Assembly: GCF_938028775.1 (NCBI RefSeq)
Contig: NZ_CALIZG010000022.1
Location: 1-64,000 of the forward strand
Direction of reading: 5' to 3'
DNA length: 64,000 nucleotides
From: Mogibacterium diversum_A
GTDB lineage: Bacteria; Bacillota; Clostridia; Peptostreptococcales; Anaerovoracaceae
Shown: in pieces, positions 16,805-25,412 of the stretch
Layout: every line of letters begins with the position of its first letter
Numbering within the stretch: position 1 is the first letter of the stretch
Translations under genes and position numbers: made by a program
Notes under the pieces: model-generated
Told to the model about the DNA's origin: nothing
What the model saw: only the letters and a program-made list of their open reading frames with translations
Databases searched by the model: none

Positions 16805-18166
16805 CTATACTGTGTACTCGAGGTTTCCGAACTTCGTGTACCTTGCAATCCAAGCCAGGTTAACGGTTCCCGTAGGACCACTCCTGTGCTTGGCAATAAT
16901 TACTTCACATGTGTTCCCTGATGAAGTATCAGCCTCTTCATCCTCATTTTGATAGTAGTCATCCCTTTTTAGGAATACTACGATATCTGCATCCTGCTCG
17001 ATTGAGCCAGACTCTCTGAGGTCAGACAGCATCGGACGATGATCCTTACGCTGCTCAGAAGCACGGGAAAGCTGCGATAACAGGATTACGCATACGTCAA
17101 GCTCCTTTGCAAGAATCTTGATGCTTCTGGTAATCGCACTTATTTCATTAGTTCTGTTATCTCCGCCATAGCCGAGGGACATGAGCTGCAAGTAATCAAT
17201 GATTACGAGGTCAAGCCCACTCTTCTCCTTTAGTCTTCGGCACTTGTTCTTCATCTCGAGAATCGAGATCTGCGCTGTATCGTCGATATTGAGATTCACA
17301 CTCTCGAATTTCTCCTGAGCTGTGTCGATACTGAACCATTCGTCGTCTTCGATAGTTCCGTTCTTGATGTGCTCCATATCGACTCTTGCTGACATGGCGA
17401 GCATTCTCTGTCCCAGCTGTTCCTTGGACATCTCCATGCTGAACACGAGCACCGAATGACCTGCCATCGCCGCATTTTCTGCTACGTTAAGCGCAAACGC
17501 AGTCTTTCCCATACCAGGTCTAGCTGCAAGCACAACAAGGTCGGTCTTCTTGAGACCGCCGAGCATTTTATCAATATCTCTAAATCCAGTTGTAATACCA
17601 GGAAGCTGCCCCTTGTTCCTCACCAGCTCATTTATCTGGAGAATATTAGTCTGCAGCACTTCCTGAATAGGGGAGTAGTTCTTGCGCTGTGAAGCCTGTG
17701 CGATTGAAAAAATTTCCTTTTCTGCCTCGTCGAGAATCCGTTCACTATCCATGCTTCCATCGTATGCGTTCTTTCGCATAGTGTCAGCAGACTTGATGAG
17801 CTTTCGCATCTTCGATTTATCAACGACGGTGAGTGCATAGAACTTTGCATTTGAAGGGTTAATCGCATCACCTGACAGTCTGCTCAGATATGTCATACCA
17901 CCGACTAGCTCAAGTTGATGTACCTTGTTAAGCTCCGCTCTCGTCGTCATAAGATCAATAGTTATGCTTCTTCTGAACATACTCATGAACATCTTATATA
18001 TCTCTTGATGTTCCTTGAGGTAAAAATCCTCTGGCTTAAGTATGTCCACGACGTCCTGAACGGCATCGTCGCTTAGCATCATCGACCCTAGAACCGCCTT
18101 CTCCGCTTCTATGTCTTTCGGAGGCTCTAGGGCCTCCGAAAGTTGACTGTTTATTTCATTTGGCAT
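16805..18166 (-). CDS. dnaB: Replicative DNA helicase
   Basis: The hexameric RecA-fold helicase that unwinds DNA at the replication fork (called DnaC in Bacillus). Residues 10-115 are the N-terminal helical domain with LEPPKDIEAEKAVLGSMML. The C-terminal ATPase has Walker A AARPGMGKTAFAL (about 219), FSMEMSKEQL, Walker B DLVIIDYLQLM and the DNA-binding loop LRESGSIEQDADIV. The 453-aa length is standard. Its stop is 32 bp from the DnaD-like start and its start 2 bp from the rplI stop. The order rplI-dnaB is common in Firmicutes. Confidence 0.97.
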   Translation of the reverse strand: MPNEINSQLSEALEPPKDIEAEKAVLGSMMLSDDAVQDVVDILKPEDFYLKEHQEIYKMFMSMFRRSITIDLMTTRAELNKVHQLELVGGMTYLSRLSGDAINPSNAKFYALTVVDKSKMRKLIKSADTMRKNAYDGSMDSERILDEAEKEIFSIAQASQRKNYSPIQEVLQTNILQINELVRNKGQLPGITTGFRDIDKMLGGLKKTDLVVLAARPGMGKTAFALNVAENAAMAGHSVLVFSMEMSKEQLGQRMLAMSARVDMEHIKNGTIEDDEWFSIDTAQEKFESVNLNIDDTAQISILEMKNKCRRLKEKSGLDLVIIDYLQLMSLGYGGDNRTNEISAITRSIKILAKELDVCVILLSQLSRASEQRKDHRPMLSDLRESGSIEQDADIVVFLKRDDYYQNEDEEADTSSGNTCEVIIAKHRSGPTGTVNLAWIARYTKFGNLEYTV

Positions 18167-18168
18167 TT

Positions 18169-18615
18169 TTATTCCTCGGTGACAGCCACCTTGATGCGAG
18201 CTGTAATATCTGTGTATAGCTTAATATCGACTTCATGTTCACCGATTTCCTTAATTGGCTTTATCAGCACTATTTTCTTCTTGTCGACATCGAGCTTTGT
18301 CTGCTCCTTGATTGCATTAGCAATATCCATCGAGGTAATCGATCCGAATAGCTTTCCGCCCTCACCAACCTTAGTCTTAAGCTTGATAACCTCTCCTTCG
18401 AGCACCTTTTTCACCTGATTAGCTTCTGCCTTATCTAGTGCAATCTGCTCTTCGCGGTTAGCCTTATCTCTCTTAACTTTCGTGAGATTTGAAGGAGTAG
18501 CCTCAATTGCAAATCCACCTGGAATTAAGCGATTTCTTGCATAACCGTCACTTACCTTAACAACGTCTCCGGCTTTACCCGTTCCTTTAACGTCTTTCTT
18601 TAAAATAATCTGCAT
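18169..18615 (-). CDS. rplI: 50S ribosomal protein L9
   Basis: A 148-aa, two-domain 50S protein that binds 23S rRNA near the L1 stalk. The N-terminal domain begins MQIILKKDVKGTGKAGDVV and carries YARNRLIPGGFAIEAT, both diagnostic of L9. A long central helix (about 40-75) leads to the C-terminal domain (LFGSITSMDIANAIKEQ). The ATG at 18615 follows an AGGAGG site. It is the first gene of the minus-strand run leading through dnaB and dnaD; 163 bp upstream separate it from the GdpP-like gene and probably hold its promoter, which I could not define. Confidence 0.97.
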   Translation of the reverse strand: MQIILKKDVKGTGKAGDVVKVSDGYARNRLIPGGFAIEATPSNLTKVKRDKANREEQIALDKAEANQVKKVLEGEVIKLKTKVGEGGKLFGSITSMDIANAIKEQTKLDVDKKKIVLIKPIKEIGEHEVDIKLYTDITARIKVAVTEE

Positions 18616-18778
18616 ATTGCCCTCCTTTTTCTTCTGTGCAATTTCCTGTCGCCTTTATTTTACTAATTCTCGTCGCTTAGATTCTTGTTGTTCTTGTAAA
18701 TCCTTTTTTATTTTACTAACACATTTTCAATCTTATATACATTCCTCGCCTATTTGGACACTTCCGAAGCTCTATCCC

Positions 18779-20581
18779 TTACTCCTGTCCGTAAGCATCC
18801 GATTCTTCGCCATCTGTTCCCAAATACTCTGGTACTATCTTCTTAAGTTCCGCTATTACTTCTTCTGGCTCCATGTCAGTTTGAGCACCTGCTGAATTAA
18901 GATGCCCTCCTCCATTGAATCTCTCCATAATCAACTGAACATTGACTTCCCCGAGAGATCTCGCGCTTATCACTGTCTTGCCCTTATCATTCTTGCCCGC
19001 AGCAAACGAAGCTTTCACTCCTTTAACCATTAATAGCTCGTCCGCAACCTGCGCATTGATAATCTGTGCATCTGTCGAATATCCCTGAGAAATCGAAAGC
19101 GCAACACCTTCGTCCATATATTCAGCATTGGCAACTGCCTCTGCTCTCATCTGGAACGACGTAACCTCCGACTGAAAAAACCTCTTAACTTCAGTAGTAT
19201 CAGCACCTACACGCCTTAACCACGCAGAGGCTTCAAATGTCCTTACCCCAGTCTTAATAGAGTACCTATTCGTATCTACCGTTATTCCAGCTAACAAAGC
19301 TTCTGCTTCGAACTTGTTGACAATCTTCTTGTTAGAAGTGTACTGGATAATCTCCGTCATAAGTTCACTCGCTGAGGACGCATATGATTCAACATATGAT
19401 AGTATCGCATTGTCTATCGAATCATCGGACAGTCTATGGTGGTCGATAACGACAATTTTATCAGCCTTCTCAAGGATTTCAGGACATTCAACCATTCCAG
19501 GTCTATGTGTATCGACAACAATTACAAGGGTCTTCTCCTCGCAAAGCTCTATCGCTTTTTCCCTATTCACAATCTCGTAGTCATCGGTCTCAACAGCTTG
19601 CTTGTAGATAGCTTGCAAAGCCTCGTTGTACTCCTCGATCACAATTGCAACATCCTTCTCCATGTGCTTTGCAATTTTATAAGCCCCTATTCCAGAACCA
19701 AAGCAGTCCATATCCGGCCAACGATGCCCCATTACGATTACATTTGAGCTCTCTCTAACTAACTGCTTTAGCGCATGTGCGATAATTCTCGATTTTCCTT
19801 TGTTGTTTTTCTCCATCGACTGGAGCTTTCCGCCATAGTAATGAGTTCTATCACCGTTCTTGACTACCGCCTGGTCTCCACCACGTCCCATAGCGAGATC
19901 AAGTGCTGCTTCCGCAAGCTCTGTGGCATCCTGCAGGTTTCGTACTCCCATTCCAACGCCTATACTTAGACTAACTGGAAAATCGTCTTTGGGCTGGATG
20001 GCTCTAATTGTATCCAAAATGGAGAATCTTCCTTCGATCAAGTTATCAACGTCTCGCCTGTAAAGTGTAGCAAGATACGTATCCTCGCTGATACTTTCTA
20101 TAGCGGCGTTGTTAGATTCTGCCCATTTACTTAGAATCTTATCCACCTCCGCTGGAACTGTCATCTTACTGTCTGAAGGCGAATTTGAAATCAGTTCATC
20201 GTAGTTATCTAGGCTGATGTACATCTGGCACACATGTTCATCTCTGTAGTTTGAACGAAGTGTCTCGCGTTCAGTTACATTGTTGAAGAAAACTGTTATT
20301 ATTCCGTCTTCTCGCTCCTCGCGAGTTGTGTTTAACACAAAAATCTGCTCGTTACGCTTTATCTTCACTTCTGTGCCTGTATCTCGAGCCTCTTCTAAAT
20401 CTTCAAGCTTACTTCCCGTAAGCGCAAAGAAATTTCCATCCACTATGTCATCATATGCAAACACGTTTTTTATGAGCGAATTCGCATATACAACGACTCC
20501 TTCTTTATTGACCATACACGCCGGCACTGGCAAGCTCTCAAGAAACTCTGCGCCTGCTATATTTCCTGCGTTTTTGTTCAT
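18779..20581 (-). CDS. GdpP/YybT-like cyclic-di-AMP phosphodiesterase lacking the membrane domain
   Basis: The order is PAS-like domain (about 12-100, PACMVNKEGVVVYANSLIKN), degenerate GGDEF domain (about 135-260, ending SLSIGVGMGVRN and LAMGRGGDQAVVK), DHH phosphoesterase (about 290-440, with VMGHRWPDMDCFGSGIG, VVDTHRPGMV and VVIDHHRLSDDS) and DHHA1 (about 500-585, with FNGGGHLNSAGAQ). In GdpP this core cleaves cyclic di-AMP to pApA, controlling potassium uptake and wall stress. Canonical GdpP (about 655 aa) begins with two membrane helices; here the protein starts directly with PAS, so it should be soluble. No hydrophobic segment was found. It lies between rplI and parB on the same strand, which is its usual rplI-linked position. 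Confidence 0.9.
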   Translation of the reverse strand: MNKNAGNIAGAEFLESLPVPACMVNKEGVVVYANSLIKNVFAYDDIVDGNFFALTGSKLEDLEEARDTGTEVKIKRNEQIFVLNTTREEREDGIITVFFNNVTERETLRSNYRDEHVCQMYISLDNYDELISNSPSDSKMTVPAEVDKILSKWAESNNAAIESISEDTYLATLYRRDVDNLIEGRFSILDTIRAIQPKDDFPVSLSIGVGMGVRNLQDATELAEAALDLAMGRGGDQAVVKNGDRTHYYGGKLQSMEKNNKGKSRIIAHALKQLVRESSNVIVMGHRWPDMDCFGSGIGAYKIAKHMEKDVAIVIEEYNEALQAIYKQAVETDDYEIVNREKAIELCEEKTLVIVVDTHRPGMVECPEILEKADKIVVIDHHRLSDDSIDNAILSYVESYASSASELMTEIIQYTSNKKIVNKFEAEALLAGITVDTNRYSIKTGVRTFEASAWLRRVGADTTEVKRFFQSEVTSFQMRAEAVANAEYMDEGVALSISQGYSTDAQIINAQVADELLMVKGVKASFAAGKNDKGKTVISARSLGEVNVQLIMERFNGGGHLNSAGAQTDMEPEEVIAELKKIVPEYLGTDGEESDAYGQE

Positions 20582-20604
20582 AAATCTTCTACTCCTAACT
20601 TTGG

Positions 20605-21759
20605 CTACTCTATACTTCTAAGCATGTCTATCAACCTGTTCAATTCATCTACACTGTAATATTCAATCTCAATCTTTCCAGTTGACGCCTTGCCATTTAT
20701 GTTGACTTTTGTGCCAAATATCTTTCTTAATTCATCCTCTACTGCTACAATTTCCGCATTGACACATGGCTTTCTCTTCTTACGCTCAGGTCTTGCGTCA
20801 TCCTTTATCTTCTCGGTAAGCCTTTCTGCTGCTCTCACAGATAGTCCATTTCTAATTATCTTGTCACAAACCTCTATCTGTTTCTTTTCATCCTTGATTG
20901 TGATAATCGTTCTACCGTGTGCAGCTGAAATCCGTCCCTCGATAATCATGTTCTGTATTTTTTCAGGTAGCTTCAGAAGTCTAAGTGAGTTTGCTATATA
21001 TGCTCTGCTCTTTCCTAAAGCATTTGATACCTGCTCTTGTGTGAACTCGAATCGCTTGATCATCTCATTAAGACCAAGTGCTTCTTCAATAGGGTCGAGA
21101 TTTTCTCGCTGCATATTTTCTATGATAGCGACTATCATGTTCTGCTTTTCGTCAAAATTCCTTATTATACAAGGAACCTTCTTGATTTCAGCAATCCTAG
21201 CTGCTCGCCATCTTCTTTCACCAGCAACAAGCTCGTAACCATTCTGTGCTTTTCTGATGATTAAAGGTTGAATCACCCCATTCTCCTTGATGGAGTTCGC
21301 AAGGTCTTTTAGTTTTTCTTCATTGAAGGTCTTTCGTGGTTGGTCTTTATTTGGTTTGATGTCATTAATATCGATATATAAAACCCTATCTTCATCAACC
21401 TCGATTTTCGCTGAAGCTGTTTGCGTTTGGGAAGTTTCACCTTTTGAATCTTTTATATTTCTTTCTTCTAACTGAACGGCATGTTCTCTTGAAGTCTTGT
21501 CTTCTTTGGTGCTGCTCAAGCTATTTCCTTTTGCTTCGTCTCTATCTGATTTTGTCTTATGCTTTTTGTTGCTCTTAGCCTTACTTTTCGAATCAAAACG
21601 TTCTCTGCTCTTATCTCCTGTTACATCGTCGATGATATCTAGCAGTTTCGTGTCTATATCTTCTTCCTCGTTTTGTTCCAAGTCTTCTTCAAACAGAGGA
21701 GCTGCATCTGCGAAGAGTGCATCGAGCCCTCTTCCTAGACCACCTTTTCTTTTAGCCAT
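20605..21759 (-). CDS. parB: Chromosome partitioning protein ParB (Spo0J)
   Basis: A CTP-dependent clamp that loads at parS sites and recruits SMC near the origin. Residues 1-18 (GGLGRGLDALFADAAP) are the ParA-stimulating start. Residues 25-120 form a charged, low-complexity insertion longer than usual. The ParB/Srx core follows (DINDIKPNKDQPRKTFN, LVAGERRWRAARIAEIKK, IVAIIENMQRENLDPIEEA), then the HTH that reads parS (FTQEQVSNALGKSRAYIANS) and a C-terminal dimer domain. At 384 aa it is about 90 aa longer than Spo0J because of the insertion. It overlaps parA by 8 bp. Two perfect parS sites lie just upstream of the pair. Confidence 0.96.
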   Translation of the reverse strand: MAKRKGGLGRGLDALFADAAPLFEEDLEQNEEEDIDTKLLDIIDDVTGDKSRERFDSKSKAKSNKKHKTKSDRDEAKGNSLSSTKEDKTSREHAVQLEERNIKDSKGETSQTQTASAKIEVDEDRVLYIDINDIKPNKDQPRKTFNEEKLKDLANSIKENGVIQPLIIRKAQNGYELVAGERRWRAARIAEIKKVPCIIRNFDEKQNMIVAIIENMQRENLDPIEEALGLNEMIKRFEFTQEQVSNALGKSRAYIANSLRLLKLPEKIQNMIIEGRISAAHGRTIITIKDEKKQIEVCDKIIRNGLSVRAAERLTEKIKDDARPERKKRKPCVNAEIVAVEDELRKIFGTKVNINGKASTGKIEIEYYSVDELNRLIDMLRSIE

Positions 21760-22540
21760 TTTTCTTCTTTCTCCTCTTTTCTCTATCTAGGAACTCTAGT
21801 GCAAATTTGTTATAAGCTTTTGCACCTGCCGATGAAGGATCATACTTAACAATAGGCATCCCATAGCTTGGCGCCTCTGCGAGCCTTACGTTTCTTGGGA
21901 TTACAGTTGAAAATACATATTTACCAAAGTACTTCTTAACTTCTTGTACTACCTGAATTGCTAGGTTCGTTCTACCATCAAACATGCTAAGGATTACTCC
22001 TTCAATTTGAAGGTCTGGGTTCATATTCTTTTTCACTAGCTCAACAGTGCTCATAAGCTGACTGACCCCTTCTAATGCGTAAAATTCACACTGAATTGGT
22101 ATTAGTACGCTGTCAACTGCCGTCAGCGAGTTAATTGTTAATAATCCAAGTGATGGAGGGCAGTCTATGAATATGTAATCATATTCTCCTCTAACCTGCT
22201 CGATTGCTTTCTTGAGTCTTCTCTCTCTTCCCTCAATATTTACTAGCTCAATTTCAGCTCCAGCCAAATCTACACTCGCAGGAATAATATCCAGATTGGC
22301 TGTCTTCGTTTGAAGGATAGCTTTGTGGACATCGTAATCTTTATTAACCAATACATCATATAATGTATCAGTTAATTTTCTTTTCTTAATTCCTATTCCA
22401 CTAGTTGTATTACCCTGTGGATCTATATCGATTACTAGAACCTTTTTGCCTTGTACAGCGAGGCAGGCACTCAGGTTTATATTGGTAGTTGTTTTACCAA
22501 CTCCACCCTTTTGATTAAATATTGCTATTGCCTTTCCCAT
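21752..22540 (-). CDS. parA: Chromosome partitioning ATPase ParA (Soj)
   Basis: A Walker-type ATPase that binds DNA non-specifically and, with ParB, segregates origins; in Bacillus it also regulates DnaA. The 262-aa sequence has the deviant Walker A NQKGGVGKTTTNINL (10-24), IDIDPQGNTTSGIGI, and Walker B DYIFIDCPPSLGLLT. It overlaps parB by 8 bp, so the two are translated together. The intergenic space to rsmG (226 bp) contains two parS sites, so ParB may occupy DNA beside the parAB promoter. Confidence 0.96.
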   Translation of the reverse strand: MGKAIAIFNQKGGVGKTTTNINLSACLAVQGKKVLVIDIDPQGNTTSGIGIKKRKLTDTLYDVLVNKDYDVHKAILQTKTANLDIIPASVDLAGAEIELVNIEGRERRLKKAIEQVRGEYDYIFIDCPPSLGLLTINSLTAVDSVLIPIQCEFYALEGVSQLMSTVELVKKNMNPDLQIEGVILSMFDGRTNLAIQVVQEVKKYFGKYVFSTVIPRNVRLAEAPSYGMPIVKYDPSSAGAKAYNKFALEFLDREKRRKKKNG

Positions 22541-22594
22541 ATAAGTCTCCTTTTCGAGATTTCACTAGTGTAATTATATAATATTATGGCTTTC

Positions 22595-22603
22595 CTATCC
22601 ACA
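22595..22603. promoter_or_regulatory. DnaA-box-like nonamer upstream of parA
   Basis: CTATCCACA differs from the DnaA box TTATCCACA by one base and lies about 55 bp upstream of the parA start. A single near-match is weak evidence, but DnaA control of parAB near oriC would be sensible. Confidence 0.3.
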
Positions 22604-22659
22604 ATTCTCGTCTATTTCTTCTTATATTTGCGTGAGTTTTTAGTGAAAAGACTTCTCAT

Positions 22660-22675
22660 TGTTTCACGTGAAACA
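22660..22675. promoter_or_regulatory. parS: parS site 1
   Basis: A perfect 16-bp parS palindrome, TGTTTCACGTGAAACA, the universal ParB-binding sequence. It lies between parA and rsmG, 21 bp from a second perfect site. Confidence 0.97.
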
Positions 22676-22679
22676 ATAT

Positions 22680-22729
22680 GTAGTGGGTAGTTAAAATGTT
22701 TCACGTGAAACATTTTAACTACCCACTAC
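22680..22729. promoter_or_regulatory. parS: parS site 2 inside a 50-bp perfect palindrome
   Basis: The core at 22697-22712 is a perfect TGTTTCACGTGAAACA. The palindrome continues without mismatch outward on both sides for 17 more bases, from GTAGTGGGTAGTTAAAA on the left to its exact complement on the right, with no loop. The minimal parS is 16 bp, so the extension is additional. It may also serve as a transcription terminator or cruciform between rsmG and parA. Confidence 0.95.
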
Positions 22730-22766
22730 TACAATTTAATCTATTACATTATAGGATTAAGTCTTT

Positions 22767-23474
22767 TTAACGTATAGGGCTCTTTTTCGCAATTCCCGGC
22801 TTGCGTGGAAACCTCTTCGGGGTACTATTGTACTTTCTTATAAAAATGAGCCTATGTCCAGATATAGCGTTCTTATCCTCTGAAGGATTCTCTATCTTTT
22901 CAACATTGCCACCAAGAACCTTAATAGCAGCATCAGCAGAAGCAATTTCATCTTCCGCACTTTCCCCCTTATACGGAATAAAATAACCCCCTTTTTTCAC
23001 TAGCGGAAGACACCATTCAGATAATATATCAAGAGAAGCAACTGCACGAGATACGCACACATCTACCTTCTCTCGATACTTAATATTGTGCCCCATATCC
23101 TCAGCTCTCATATGAATAAGTTCAATATTGTTAATCCCTATCTCCTCAGCAACTTGACCTATTACTTTAAGTCGCTTGTTTAGGGAATCTACCAGAATGA
23201 ACTTTTTATCTGGATTTGTTACAGCAAGCGGAATGCCCGGAAATCCACCACCTGTCCCCATGTCAACAACAAACTTAGCTCTCTGAAATTCCTCATAATC
23301 GTTGCAAGCTAGAGAATCAACAATATGCTTCTCAAGAAATTCATCCTCTACCCTAACTGCCGTAAGGTTGATATTTTCATTAATTTCAAGGATTCTTTGC
23401 ATGTATCTGACTAGCTTATCGGTATTATCGCTCCCATATCTACTATTCAGTTCTGAGATTAACTTATCCTTCAT
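22767..23474 (-). CDS. rsmG: 16S rRNA (guanine-527 N7) methyltransferase
   Basis: RsmG (GidB) methylates G527 in the 530 loop of 16S rRNA using SAM; its loss gives low-level streptomycin resistance. The start is placed at the ATG at 23474 (MKDKLISELNSRYG), with AGAGGA about seven bases upstream; the frame also offers ATGs at 23480 and 23498. Motifs: ENINLTAVR, HIVDSLA, FVVDMGTGGGFPGIPLAV (SAM loop), VDVCVSRAVASL. The C-terminal tail TPKRFPRKPGIAKKSPI is the family's usual ending. It overlaps the mnmG stop by 11 bp. Confidence 0.93.
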   Translation of the reverse strand: MKDKLISELNSRYGSDNTDKLVRYMQRILEINENINLTAVRVEDEFLEKHIVDSLACNDYEEFQRAKFVVDMGTGGGFPGIPLAVTNPDKKFILVDSLNKRLKVIGQVAEEIGINNIELIHMRAEDMGHNIKYREKVDVCVSRAVASLDILSEWCLPLVKKGGYFIPYKGESAEDEIASADAAIKVLGGNVEKIENPSEDKNAISGHRLIFIRKYNSTPKRFPRKPGIAKKSPIR

Positions 23475-25410
23475 ACTCATTCCTCTCGCTTCGCTCATTA
23501 CTTCTTCTTTCCTTCTCTAAGTAAATCAGAAGTACATTTATATCCGCCGGAGAAACTCCGCTAATCCTACTCGCTTGACCAATGCTAATTGGATTAATCT
23601 CAGAAAGCTTCTGCCTAGCTTCAAGTCTGAGGCCATTGATTTCATTATAATTGATATTTTCTGGAAGCTTCTTATTCTCGAGCTTTCTCATTTTTTCAAC
23701 TTGCGCTAGCTGCTTATCGATATAGCCTGCATACTTAATTCTAACTTCAACTTCGTATCTCTCAGCTCTATTAAGCTCTGGTCTAGTTTCATCATCTATT
23801 GCCTTTAATGCTTCGTAGGAAATTTCTGGCCTTCTTAGGAGATCATAAAAAGTAATATTGTTATTCGTTGCCTCATGACTGCCTTGAGATACTAAAAATT
23901 CATTAAGTTTACTAAATTCAGCATACTTATTTCTCAGTCTCTCTATCTCTCCATCTACAAGTTTTTTCTTCGCGATAAACTTAGAATATCTCTCATCAGA
24001 AACTAGTCCATACTCATATCCAATCTCTGTCAGACGTCGATCTGCGTTATCTTGTCTCAGAATAAGCCTAAATTCCGCTCTAGACGTCATTATTCTATAA
24101 GGTTCCATAGTACCTTTAGTCACTAAATCGTCGATTAGAACGCCAATATAAGCCTCGTTTCTTCCGAGCACTAGAGGATTTTCACCATTAATCTTACGCG
24201 CAGCGTTAATTCCAGCTATAAGACCCTGCGCAGCTGCTTCCTCATATCCAGAGCTTCCATTAAACTGTCCAGCACAGAACATATTATCTATAAGCTTGCT
24301 CTCAAGACTAGGCTTCAGAGTTGTTGGATCAACACAATCGTACTCTATGGCATAAGCTGGTCTGACAATTTCAGCATTTTCAAGTCCAGGAATAGTGTGA
24401 TAAAACTCTTCCTGAATATCTTCTGGTAAACTAGAAGACATACCTTGTATATACATCTCATCAGTATCCAGACCCTCTGGCTCAACGAATAACTGATGTC
24501 TATCCCTATCCTTAAATCTCGAAACCTTATCTTCAATAGAAGGACAATATCTGGGACCGACACCTACAATGTTGCCGGAGTACATCGCCGAACGCTCTAT
24601 ATTTTCAAGGATAATCCTATGCGTTTCACTATTTGTATAAGAGAGCCAGCACGATATCTGATTTCTTCCAAGTTCCTTACCTTCATTCATAAATGAAAAA
24701 GGAATAATCTCTTCATCTCCATCCTGCTGCTTCATTTTGTCATAATCAAGTGTCGAGGCAAGCATGCGAGCAGGGGTCCCAGTCTTGAATCTACGCATCG
24801 GGAGACCATATTCGTGCAGCTTGTCCGCAAGCTCCATCGAAGGAGCTAGACCACTCGGACCACTGTAATACGCACTTTCGCCTATAAATACCTTACCAGC
24901 CAGAAATGTTCCTGTACACATAATGACCGCTTTAGACAAATAAATGGAGTTGGTTCTCGTTACTACTCCGCACACCGCACCATCATCGATGATAAGATCA
25001 ACAACCTCCGCCTGCTTAAGACTTAGTCTTTCTTCATTCTCGATGGTCTTTTTCATCTCGAGATGATATCTCGTCTTATCCGCCTGCGCACGGAGAGAAT
25101 GAACAGCTGGTCCTTTAGATGTGTTAAGCATCTTGCTCTGTATAAAGGTCTTATCGATATTAAGCCCCATCTCTCCACCGAGAGCATCTATCTCACACAC
25201 GAGGTGACCCTTGCCAGTTCCTCCAATAGAAGGATTACAAGGCATCATCGCTACAGATTCGAGGTTCATGGAGAGAAGGAGTGTCTCACATCCGATTCTT
25301 GCAGAAGCAAGACCAGCCTCACAACCTGCGTGTCCAGCACCTACGACAACTACATCGTATTCACCCATCATACTATATTTATTTGAATTTTTAATTTCCT
25401 GCAAATTCAT
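23464..25410 (-). CDS. mnmG: tRNA modification enzyme MnmG (GidA)
   Basis: The FAD-dependent partner of MnmE that installs carboxymethylaminomethyl groups on wobble U34 of certain tRNAs. The start is uncertain: the ATG at 25410 (MNLQEIKNSNKY) has GGGAAAA upstream and begins immediately after the mnmE stop; an earlier in-frame codon at 25428 and a Met pair about 13 codons later are alternatives. Motifs: DVVVVGAGHAGCEAGLASAR (FAD dinucleotide fold), CNPSIGGTGKGHLVCEIDAL, FKTGTPAR, GQFNGSSGYEEAAAQGLIAG, LTSRAEFRL-like MTSRAEFRLILRQDNADRRL, and the C-terminal YIDKQLAQVEKMR and AQGLRLEARQ-like NGLRLEARQKL. All expected parts are present at about 648 aa. Confidence 0.95.
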   Translation of the reverse strand: MNLQEIKNSNKYSMMGEYDVVVVGAGHAGCEAGLASARIGCETLLLSMNLESVAMMPCNPSIGGTGKGHLVCEIDALGGEMGLNIDKTFIQSKMLNTSKGPAVHSLRAQADKTRYHLEMKKTIENEERLSLKQAEVVDLIIDDGAVCGVVTRTNSIYLSKAVIMCTGTFLAGKVFIGESAYYSGPSGLAPSMELADKLHEYGLPMRRFKTGTPARMLASTLDYDKMKQQDGDEEIIPFSFMNEGKELGRNQISCWLSYTNSETHRIILENIERSAMYSGNIVGVGPRYCPSIEDKVSRFKDRDRHQLFVEPEGLDTDEMYIQGMSSSLPEDIQEEFYHTIPGLENAEIVRPAYAIEYDCVDPTTLKPSLESKLIDNMFCAGQFNGSSGYEEAAAQGLIAGINAARKINGENPLVLGRNEAYIGVLIDDLVTKGTMEPYRIMTSRAEFRLILRQDNADRRLTEIGYEYGLVSDERYSKFIAKKKLVDGEIERLRNKYAEFSKLNEFLVSQGSHEATNNNITFYDLLRRPEISYEALKAIDDETRPELNRAERYEVEVRIKYAGYIDKQLAQVEKMRKLENKKLPENINYNEINGLRLEARQKLSEINPISIGQASRISGVSPADINVLLIYLEKERRSNERSERNEYEG

Positions 25411-25412
25411 AC

